Of a stretch of DNA of 64,000 nt, positions 1 to 6,731 are shown piece after piece (positions within the stretch are counted from its first letter, which is position 1; every line of letters begins with the position of its first letter). The notes under the pieces were generated by a model. It searched no databases. It was not told the DNA's origin and saw nothing but the letters and a program-made list of their open reading frames with translations. This DNA comes from Pseudoalteromonas rhizosphaerae (GTDB taxonomy: Bacteria; Pseudomonadota; Gammaproteobacteria; Enterobacterales; Alteromonadaceae): contig NZ_CABVLM010000004.1 of the NCBI RefSeq assembly GCF_902498845.1, forward strand, positions 124,001-188,000. The letters are read 5' to 3'. The position numbers and the translations under genes were made by a program.

Positions 1-28
1 TGTCATTCGATAATGGAATTAATAACAC

Positions 29-583
29 ATGCTTAAAAATACAAAATCTTCGTACGGTGTGGTTGCCATTTTATTACATTGGTTAATGGCGGTAATGGTG
101 ATTGGCTTATTTGGCCTTGGCTTGTACATGGTTGAACTTACTTATTACGATAGTTGGTATAAAGGTTCTTTGGATTTACATAAAAGCGTAGGGATCACCT
201 TAGTTGCTTTATTAATTTTTAGATTTGCTTGGCGTGCATTGGGCACGCAGCCTGAGCCAGTAGCGGGCAGCAGTAAAGCGTTAAATAATGTAGCGCATAC
301 AGTACATATATTTTTATATTTACTGCTTAGCGTCATTGTGATTTCAGGGTATTTGATTTCTACTGCGGATGGTCGTGCAATTGAGGTGTTTACCTTATTT
401 AGTATTCCCGCAATTGATTTTTCAGTAGCTAATCAAGCAGATATTGCAGGTAAAGTTCACTACTATGTGGCGTGTAGCCTCATAGGATTAGTGGTTTTAC
501 ATGCTCTTGGGGCGTTAAAACATCACTTTATCGATAAAGATAAAACCTTAGTTAGAATGATAAAACCACAAAAGGATGATTAA
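29..583 (+). CDS. cytochrome b561 family protein
   Basis: Four-helix inner-membrane b-type cytochrome of 184 residues, expected to pass electrons between quinol and a partner. Hydrophobic segments lie near residues 12-32, 53-70, 92-112 and 145-163. Candidate haem ligands are His17 (LLHW), His51 (LHKS), His144 (KVHYY) and His158, in the pattern typical of the CybB/YceJ group. The stop is followed after 3 bases by the yceI-like gene, so the two are almost certainly co-transcribed, as yceJ-yceI is in E. coli. Length is normal for the family. The start is an ATG; its true promoter may lie just outside the window. Confidence 0.93.
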   Translation: MLKNTKSSYGVVAILLHWLMAVMVIGLFGLGLYMVELTYYDSWYKGSLDLHKSVGITLVALLIFRFAWRALGTQPEPVAGSSKALNNVAHTVHIFLYLLLSVIVISGYLISTADGRAIEVFTLFSIPAIDFSVANQADIAGKVHYYVACSLIGLVVLHALGALKHHFIDKDKTLVRMIKPQKDD

Positions 584-586
584 TAA

Positions 587-1165
587 ATGAAAAAAATATT
601 ACTTTCAGCTGCAGTAGCAGCAACATTGTTTGGTGCTAATACTGCACACGCTGCAGATTATGTTATTGACACTCAAGGTGCCCATGCATTTGTAAATTTT
701 AAAATTAAGCATCTAGGTTATAGCTGGTTACACGGTCGTTTTAATACTTTTGACGGCGGCTTTAGCTACGATGCAGCTAACCCAGATGCATCACAGATCA
801 TGGTTAATATTGATACTAAAAGTATCGATTCGAACCATGCTGAACGTGATAAGCATTTACGTGGTAAAGAGTTTTTAAATGTTGATAAGTTTCCAACAGC
901 GACCTTCAAAAGTACGTCAATTAAGTTTGATGAAGAGGGTGATGAAGCTGATGTAACAGGTGAGTTTACCCTTCATGGTGTAACAAAAACGATTACCTTT
1001 GAAATCGATAAAATTGGTGAAGGTAAAGATCCATGGGGTGGTTACCGAGTTGGCTTTGAAGGTGAAACCAGTTTAAAGCTTGCTGATTTTGGTATTGATT
1101 ACAACCTAGGTCCTGCATCTACACATGTTGATATTGGTTTATATATTGAAGGTGTGCGTAAGTAA
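587..1165 (+). CDS. YceI family periplasmic lipid-binding protein
   Basis: A 192-residue exported protein with a clear Sec signal peptide ending near residue 22 (THAAD). The mature part matches the YceI lipocalin-like beta barrel: an early FKIKHLGYSW segment, an internal DSNHAERDKHLRG motif, FPTATFKS, and a closing GFEGETSLKLADFGID stretch. Family members bind isoprenoid or polyprenoid lipids in the periplasm; the ligand here cannot be read. It lies 3 bases behind the cytochrome b561 gene, suggesting a shared redox or quinone-related role. A terminator-like hairpin follows at 1210-1240. Confidence 0.93.
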   Translation: MKKILLSAAVAATLFGANTAHAADYVIDTQGAHAFVNFKIKHLGYSWLHGRFNTFDGGFSYDAANPDASQIMVNIDTKSIDSNHAERDKHLRGKEFLNVDKFPTATFKSTSIKFDEEGDEADVTGEFTLHGVTKTITFEIDKIGEGKDPWGGYRVGFEGETSLKLADFGIDYNLGPASTHVDIGLYIEGVRK

Positions 1166-1209
1166 AACCTAACCTGAATTCAGGTTAAATAAATATGCTA
1201 ATATTGATA

Positions 1210-1240
1210 AACGCCTCACTCAGTTGGGGCGTTTTTGTTT
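1210..1240 (+). terminator. Rho-independent terminator after yceI-like gene
   Basis: Inverted repeat AACGCC (1210-1215) and GGCGTT (1228-1233) followed by TTTGTTT on the plus strand. It overlaps the last codons of the convergent solute-binding protein gene. A separate short palindrome (AACCTGAATTCAGGTT) lies just upstream of it. Confidence 0.7.
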
Positions 1241-2073
1241 GCTTGTAAACGTTGCTCTAGTAACGGTTTTAAATTATCTGGTAACCAACGTAATAACACT
1301 TCATGGTAGGCTGGTTGTTGTTTTATTTCTTTCAGTGCTGCATTAAGCACTTCAACTTGTGCGATACCTTGCTCGGTATTAGTACAGCCAATATAGCCAT
1401 AACTCAGATCGGGAGCTTCAGTCAGAGGCAATTGCATTAACTGATCTTCAAACCCCATCGATTTTGCTAAATAGTAATGCTCGCTTGGGTAGCCCAATAA
1501 AATATCAATGCGCTTTTTCTTTAACATGTAAGTCAAACTGGCAAGGGTATCGCGACCAGGTCGAATAATTATGGATGCGTCGGCACTATTATTAATTACT
1601 GCATCAATAGCATTACCGTATGATCGGCTCATAGAAATCCCCAGTGCAAGTTGGTATTGATTGAGTAGGGTTTTCAATGATACAGGTGTACTTGTTTCAA
1701 GCTTGAGATGTTGCACAAGCTCTTGGGGAATAGCAATAGAAGGCGATAAGCCAACCGTCGAAGTCTGTTCACTAAAGCTGATGTGTTGTTTGCGGTGCGG
1801 GCTTTGGTATAGCGAGAGCATGCAGTAAGTATGATTTGGGTTAGACAGCTCCTGTATTGTGCGACTTGATGGAAAAATAGTACGGTTGAATGTATAGCTA
1901 GGAAGCTGTTGTTCTAATAAGGCGATAACACCTTCATCGCGGCCTGTTCCTGCGTATTGATCGTTAAAAATATAATAAGGGGCAAAGTCAGTGACTATCC
2001 AATCAATTGTTTTAGCATGCAAAGGAGTGCTAATTAACAATGATAAAAAAGCATAACGAAAGGCATAATGCAT
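1216..2073 (-). CDS. periplasmic solute-binding-like protein (PBPb/TIGR02285 type)
   Basis: About 285 residues with an N-terminal signal peptide (cut near STPLHA-K). The body resembles the type-2 periplasmic binding fold of family 3 solute-binding proteins: an early WIVTDFAPYYI strand, GRDEGVIALLE, a central hinge region with LGISMSRSYG, and RIDILLGYPSEHYY. No transporter permease or ATPase is adjacent, so it may be a stand-alone sensor or orphan receptor, as is common for this group in Alteromonadales. I chose the ATG at 2073 because it gives a compact signal peptide; a GTG at 2085 would add four residues (MVEL). Ligand unknown. Confidence 0.8.
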   Translation of the reverse strand: MHYAFRYAFLSLLISTPLHAKTIDWIVTDFAPYYIFNDQYAGTGRDEGVIALLEQQLPSYTFNRTIFPSSRTIQELSNPNHTYCMLSLYQSPHRKQHISFSEQTSTVGLSPSIAIPQELVQHLKLETSTPVSLKTLLNQYQLALGISMSRSYGNAIDAVINNSADASIIIRPGRDTLASLTYMLKKKRIDILLGYPSEHYYLAKSMGFEDQLMQLPLTEAPDLSYGYIGCTNTEQGIAQVEVLNAALKEIKQQPAYHEVLLRWLPDNLKPLLEQRLQANKNAPTE

Positions 2074-2133
2074 TAATTCAACCACAGATAAATTATTAAT
2101 ATACTAAGTGTAGCAGCTGTTGAATAGTTAGCT

Positions 2134-2166
2134 TAAAAAAAGCAAAACGCCAGCATTAGCTGGCGT
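2134..2166 (-). terminator. Rho-independent terminator for the small gene at 2200-2367
   Basis: A perfect 8-bp stem, ACGCCAGC (2147-2154) and GCTGGCGT (2159-2166), with an ATTA loop. On the minus strand it is followed by a T-rich tail (TTTTGCTTTTTTT). It lies 34 bases after the stop of the 55-codon gene, supporting that gene as a real transcription unit. Confidence 0.85.
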
Positions 2167-2199
2167 CATTTAAATTGCGAGGAAGCAAATCAGTATCGA

Positions 2200-2367
2200 T
2201 TAATTGGCTTTTAACCATTTAACAAATTGACGTGCGTCACTTGCTTTAGTGAACAAGGCATTTTTTAAACCTTGCGTATCAGAAAAAATAACACGTTGTT
2301 TATTTACTGAAATTGATTGCACTGGATGTGCGATTTGGATCATAGATCCGTTGTAACTATAAGACAT
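2200..2367 (-). CDS. small conserved-looking hypothetical protein, 55 aa
   Basis: A short gene starting at the ATG at 2367 and ending with TAA at 2200-2202. The product begins MSYSYNGSMIQIAHPV and ends FVKWLKAN. It has no signal peptide or membrane segment. The composition is that of a folded small protein: a beta-like first half (QSISVNKQRVIFSD) and a helical second half (TKASDARQFVKWL). Support comes from codon usage like its neighbours and a strong dedicated terminator at 2134-2166. I do not recognise the family and assign no function. It is transcribed away from the hydrolase gene across a 425-base intergenic region. Confidence 0.7.
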   Translation of the reverse strand: MSYSYNGSMIQIAHPVQSISVNKQRVIFSDTQGLKNALFTKASDARQFVKWLKAN

Positions 2368-2578
2368 AATAAAACTCACTTTTTTCTTGTTATCTTTAAT
2401 GTGCGCTAATTTCTTTATTAGCTTTCAAAGCACAATTAGATAGACCGTGTTGTGTTTAGCTTCATTACAGTGTTGACGATCTTTATGACATTTATGCGAC
2501 TATTTAAAAATATGCCGTAGTCTGAATTGGGGTTCTCGCCGTACAATAACTTAGCTCTATAATATACGTTTTGCGGGG

Positions 2579-2658
2579 ATTACTGGATCAGGGTAAAGAG
2601 GTTAACCGCGAGGCTTTTTTAGGACCAAGAGGACAATTTACCCCAGTAATTTTATTTA
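2579..2658 (+). ncRNA. candidate structured leader RNA or sRNA
   Basis: ATTACTGG at 2579-2586 pairs perfectly with CCAGTAAT at 2643-2650. Directly inside it GGTAAA at 2592-2597 pairs with TTTACC at 2637-2642, leaving a five-base bulge on the left side only. The loop is 39 bases. The right arm is followed by TTTTATTT. The shape is that of a structured leader, an sRNA 3' end or a weak terminator. It does not match any riboswitch consensus I know. Confidence 0.35.
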
Positions 2659-2691
2659 CGCAAGCATTATTTTAACTTTATTCTAGCCATT

Positions 2692-2773
2692 GTATTTTAA
2701 CTGCTGTATTTTAATTAGCTAATCTGAAAAAGGCGTTTAGCGGTATTTTAACTGTTGTGCGGTAATTTAACTG
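2692..2773 (+). repeat. four short direct repeats, GTATTTTAACTG type
   Basis: Copies at 2692-2703 and 2743-2754 are identical (GTATTTTAACTG). Variants lie at 2706-2717 (GTATTTTAATTA) and 2762-2773 (GTAATTTAACTG). All are in the same orientation and finish 19 bases before the hydrolase ATG. They could be operator copies or slippage products. Confidence 0.5.
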
Positions 2774-2792
2774 TAAATAATAAGATTTGGCT

Positions 2793-3344
2793 ATGGAATA
2801 CATTATCGTTAGTGATATTTTTGGTAAAACCGCTCATTTGAGTCACTTTGCACGGCAATTTAACGCTAAAAGCATAATTGTCGATCCGTACGATGGGCAA
2901 TTGCAGCCAGTGATTGATGAGCAATTACAGTATGATTTATTTATCACTGAGTGTGGTCACGATAACTATTTCAACAAGCTTAATACCATTCTTAGTAGAG
3001 TAACTAAACCAACTACGGTAATCGGTTTTAGTGCTGGTGGAGCCGCTGCGTGGCGAAGCCAAGCAACTGTGAAAAATTCACAGATAAAAAGATTAGTGGC
3101 ATTTTATCCAAATCAAGTTCGTCATTATTTAGATTTGTCTGCCAGCGTGGCCTGCGAGTTTATTTTTGCGAAGCAAGAAGTGCACTTTGATATTCATCCT
3201 GTGCTCGCTTGTTTAGAGCAGCAAATCAAAGTGCAATGCCAGCGTGCAGACTACGGTCATGGGTTTATGAATCCCTTGTCAAAAGGCTTCGATAGCTTTG
3301 GTTATCAACAATATAGCCAATACTTGCTCACTGAAAATAATTAA
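2793..3344 (+). CDS. small alpha/beta hydrolase-like protein
   Basis: A 183-residue cytosolic protein. The segment VIGFSAGGAAAW places a nucleophile elbow at Ser80 (G-F-S-A-G-G), and a late DYGHGFMNP motif supplies a probable catalytic His, as in dienelactone-hydrolase-like enzymes. It is shorter than most of these (about 230-250). Substrate unknown. The ATG at 2793 is preferred over an in-frame TTG at 2787. It stands alone between the repeat-bearing leader region and the decarboxylase-like gene, in the same direction as the latter. Confidence 0.65.
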   Translation: MEYIIVSDIFGKTAHLSHFARQFNAKSIIVDPYDGQLQPVIDEQLQYDLFITECGHDNYFNKLNTILSRVTKPTTVIGFSAGGAAAWRSQATVKNSQIKRLVAFYPNQVRHYLDLSASVACEFIFAKQEVHFDIHPVLACLEQQIKVQCQRADYGHGFMNPLSKGFDSFGYQQYSQYLLTENN

Positions 3345-3413
3345 CTGAAATTACTACCTTGTAAAAAATCTTGGCTATACTTATTTTTTTATCCAATAAA
3401 ATAATTATAAATC

Positions 3414-4370
3414 ATGACCGTACAACTACCTCCTTATAGTCACTTTTTATCAAACCCTGTTGCAAAGCCACCATGTCGAATGACTAATGCAAATATGTAT
3501 GGTTTTTTTGCAAAAATAGATCAGGATAAAGTTCAACAGTATATCGATACAACGCTTAATATTGTTGCAACGGATGAGTTATATTTTAAAGGCATAGGCG
3601 AATATGCATTATTAACCTTTACCGACATAGAAAAAATTGCCTCATTAACGCCGCCTTTTAGTGAGCACGGTTGGATGCAAGAGACTGATATTATTATTTG
3701 GTTGCCAGTTGCAAAGGTAGAAAAGCAAGGCAATGATGAAGATATCACTCATCTTTATTGGTATCCGGCGTTTATTTGCGTAAATAATGTTTATGCATTA
3801 ATAAACGGCAGAGAAACATGGGGTTACAATAAATATTTATGTGATTACCAGATGCCCAGTTCGGTAATTGATATAACCGACTTTTCAGTTTCACTGGATT
3901 GTTTTAAGCATTTTTCGCCAACGTCAAAATTACAATCACAGCATTTATTTTCAGTCACCAAAAACGTCAAGACGCAAAGCGATGGCTTATTATCTGTATT
4001 AGAGGACTTTGGCGAGCATGTCGCCAATTTGTTTGATGGGGATCATATTGGTATTGATTTTTCGCTATTAAAGCAGCTGTTACAGGGTTTTGTGAATCCA
4101 CAGATGGATCAAATACTATTTAAGCAATTTCCTGACGGGCAAGGCGATAAGGCTGTTTTTCAAGCGGTTATGCACTCTCCTTCAGAAATAAAGAAAATCC
4201 ATCAATTTAAGCTACTCAGTGGTGCTTATCAGCTACATTTACAGCAACTAGATAGTTTTCCTTTAGCGCAAATGTTTGGTTTACAGCTAGGAGCGCAAGC
4301 TGTGTATTTGCCGTTTTATATCAAGATGGATTTTGACCAACTTCAAGCTACACAAATACTCCCTAAGTAA
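3414..4370 (+). CDS. acetoacetate decarboxylase (ADC) superfamily protein
   Basis: A 318-residue protein of the ADC fold. The family signature appears as NGRETWGYNKY (residues 131-141), preceded by the typical strand YWYPAFICVNNVYALI. Aligned by eye with clostridial ADC, the Schiff-base lysine (Lys115 there) corresponds to Lys140. The adjacent Lys116, which lowers the pKa of Lys115, is Tyr141 here, so classic decarboxylation may be impaired or changed. Both N- and C-terminal parts are longer than in the 244-residue clostridial enzyme. It sits 9 bases upstream of a large FAD oxidoreductase and is likely translated from the same message, which implies a joint pathway, perhaps on a lipid, terpenoid or polyketide substrate. 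Confidence 0.75.
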   Translation: MTVQLPPYSHFLSNPVAKPPCRMTNANMYGFFAKIDQDKVQQYIDTTLNIVATDELYFKGIGEYALLTFTDIEKIASLTPPFSEHGWMQETDIIIWLPVAKVEKQGNDEDITHLYWYPAFICVNNVYALINGRETWGYNKYLCDYQMPSSVIDITDFSVSLDCFKHFSPTSKLQSQHLFSVTKNVKTQSDGLLSVLEDFGEHVANLFDGDHIGIDFSLLKQLLQGFVNPQMDQILFKQFPDGQGDKAVFQAVMHSPSEIKKIHQFKLLSGAYQLHLQQLDSFPLAQMFGLQLGAQAVYLPFYIKMDFDQLQATQILPK

Positions 4371-4379
4371 GGATCCATT

Positions 4380-6626
4380 ATGGAGCAAGAAAAAATAGTT
4401 ATTATAGGCGGTGGTGTTGCCGCAATGACGGCTGCTTTATACCTGACTGAACAACCTAATTGGCAGCAAAAAAGACATATTACAGTGTACCAACAAGGTT
4501 GGCGTTTAGGAGGAAAAGGAGCCAGTGGCCGTAATGCTGTTATGGGGCAGCGCATAGAAGAGCATGGTTTACATGTCTGGTTTGGTGCCTATGTTAATAG
4601 CTTTAAAACCATTGAAACTGTATACGACAAGCTACAGCGACCACCAACGAGTGCACTAAGTACTTGGCAACAAGCACTTAAACCGCATAGTTTTATTGCC
4701 CTTGAAGAGCACATTGATGATCAGTGGCAAACGTGGCCTATAGAGTTTCCTGTTTTACCTGGCAATCCTGCGAATGGGAGTTTAGATATTACTGTATGGG
4801 ACTTTGTGAAAATGACCCTTGCATGGCTGAAAGAATGGATACCACAATTTGAACTGGCCGCCAGAGTCCAAGCTAAGAGCACACAATTAACGACAAAAAA
4901 ACCACGAGATAGATACCTACTACGCCATTTTCATAAACAAATTCAGACCTTGGTTTCTGATGGCAGTGAGGCATGGCAAACGTTTACCAACGATATACAA
5001 AATCTCAATCAAGAAATCACTTCAACACCTAGCTTACTTGTCGATAAATTAAATAGCTTTGTGCAAAGTAACAACACACTGCAGCCACAAATTTCTGAGA
5101 AGAAAGATAGTTTAGTGATTTGGTATATTGTCAGAAAACTAAAACGCTGGATTAACCAAGAGTTAACCGAGTTACTGGATGACAATGCAGAGTTGAGGCG
5201 TATTTATATTTGTGCCGATTTAGCGATAGCGATGCTGGTTGGATTGATTAAAGATAAAGTTTATCGCGATGGTTTTGGGGTTATTAACAAGTATGATTTT
5301 CGTCAATGGTTATTAAAAAATGGTGCGAATAAACAATACAGTGTCGATTCTGCGCCCGTGCGTGGTTTTTATGATTTAGTGTTTGCCTACCCACAAGGTG
5401 ATTTTAAAAAACCAAGTGTAGAAGCTGGAGTTGCTGCACTTGCCATGCTTAGAATCGCATTATGTTATCGCGGTGGGGTAATGTGGAAAATGCAGGCGGG
5501 AATGGGCGATGTTATTTTTGCGCCATTGTATGAACTATTAAAACAAAGAGGCGTCAACTTTGAGTTCTTCCATCAACTGCAGCAACTTACACCTGGGATT
5601 GATGAAAGTGGCCAAAAATGTGTTGCTTCTGTGTTATTACAACAGCAAGTGAGTTTAAATAACTCATCAGAGTATCAGCCATTAATTGATGTGAAAAACT
5701 TAGCTTGCTGGCCAAGTGAGCCTCTTTATCAGCAGATAAACCACGAGCAGGCCCTGTTACTAAAGCAGAATAATATTAATTTAGAATCATTTTGGAGTGA
5801 TTGGCCCAGCTGTTACCAAGCACATTTTGGCGCACAACTACCAACTAAAACACTGCAGTTTAAAGATGATTTTGACCGGTTGATCCTTGGGGTCTCAGTT
5901 GCTTCATTAGAGCATGTTTGCCCACAATTATTAGCAATAGACGACAACTTTGCTGCTCAGGCTAAAAATGTTCTTTCGGTAGCAACACAAGCCAGTCAGA
6001 TTTGGTTAAATAAAACAGATCAACAGTTAGGTTGGCAATATATGCCGCCAAGTGAAGAAGGGCCTATTTTGAGTGGTTTTAGCGAACCGTTTGATACTTG
6101 GGCTGCAATGCAAAACTTAATTGATAAAGAGCAGTGGCCTGCAAGCAATAGTCCGCAGAATATTGCCTATTTTTGTAGTGCATTTCCTTGTCAAGAGTAC
6201 CCACCACAGAGTGATCATGGTTTCCCCGCACGGGCAAAAGCACAAGTAAAAACTAACTTAACACAACTATTAACAACTAATATGCAGCCATTATGGCCGT
6301 TAGCTTATAACGATAATGACTTTGATTGGTCCATTTTATATACACAAGATGACGTGCCAGAATCAGCGCGCTTAGATCAACAGTACTGGCGAGTGAATGT
6401 TGATCCAAGTGAGCGTTATGTGCTGTCGGTTTCAGGTTCCAGTCAATATCGTTTAGCAACTGATGGCACGCAATTTAGTAATTTATTTATTACCGGAGAT
6501 TGGATCAAAACAGGAGTTAATGCAGGTTGTGTTGAAGCGGCGGTTATGGCTGGAATGCAAACAGCACGGGCACTGTGTGGGTATCCGCAGCAGATCAGTG
6601 GTGAAAATGCCTTTGAAGCGCTGTAA
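4380..6626 (+). CDS. FAD-dependent oxidoreductase, phytoene desaturase/amine oxidase-like
   Basis: A 748-residue flavoprotein. The N-terminal dinucleotide-binding motif is VIIGGGVAAMTAALYL (residues 6-21), followed by the FAD-contacting QGWRLGGKGASGRN and an IEEHGLHVWFG motif like those of carotenoid desaturases and hydroxysqualene dehydroxylases. The C-terminal FAD motif is NLFITGDWIKTGVNAGCVEAAVMAG. Between them is a large insert (about residues 150-300) rich in helices, which makes it longer than phytoene desaturases (about 500). It is the second gene of a pair with the ADC-like gene (9-base gap). The substrate is likely a hydrophobic, possibly isoprenoid, molecule; this is inference. Confidence 0.82.
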   Translation: MEQEKIVIIGGGVAAMTAALYLTEQPNWQQKRHITVYQQGWRLGGKGASGRNAVMGQRIEEHGLHVWFGAYVNSFKTIETVYDKLQRPPTSALSTWQQALKPHSFIALEEHIDDQWQTWPIEFPVLPGNPANGSLDITVWDFVKMTLAWLKEWIPQFELAARVQAKSTQLTTKKPRDRYLLRHFHKQIQTLVSDGSEAWQTFTNDIQNLNQEITSTPSLLVDKLNSFVQSNNTLQPQISEKKDSLVIWYIVRKLKRWINQELTELLDDNAELRRIYICADLAIAMLVGLIKDKVYRDGFGVINKYDFRQWLLKNGANKQYSVDSAPVRGFYDLVFAYPQGDFKKPSVEAGVAALAMLRIALCYRGGVMWKMQAGMGDVIFAPLYELLKQRGVNFEFFHQLQQLTPGIDESGQKCVASVLLQQQVSLNNSSEYQPLIDVKNLACWPSEPLYQQINHEQALLLKQNNINLESFWSDWPSCYQAHFGAQLPTKTLQFKDDFDRLILGVSVASLEHVCPQLLAIDDNFAAQAKNVLSVATQASQIWLNKTDQQLGWQYMPPSEEGPILSGFSEPFDTWAAMQNLIDKEQWPASNSPQNIAYFCSAFPCQEYPPQSDHGFPARAKAQVKTNLTQLLTTNMQPLWPLAYNDNDFDWSILYTQDDVPESARLDQQYWRVNVDPSERYVLSVSGSSQYRLATDGTQFSNLFITGDWIKTGVNAGCVEAAVMAGMQTARALCGYPQQISGENAFEAL

Positions 6627-6731
6627 AACTAGCTAATTAATGGATAACTTGGCGACTTTAATCAATAAATTAGTCTATAATCGTAAATAATTACAATATC
6701 TTTACATTGTCGGTATTAAGGTTCACATCTA

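Larger units (their letters stand above)
2368..2792. other. 425-base intergenic region with structured leader and short repeats
   Basis: This gap separates the divergent small gene and the hydrolase gene. Besides the long-range stem (2579-2650) and the GTATTTTAACTG repeats (2692-2773), it holds a TATAAT hexamer at 2558-2563 on the plus strand that could be a -10 element for a transcript running through the stem. One frame is open from 2550 to 2675 and would read ...LLDQGKEVNREAFLGPRG...; I cannot tell whether this is a gene remnant or chance. Confidence 0.5.
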
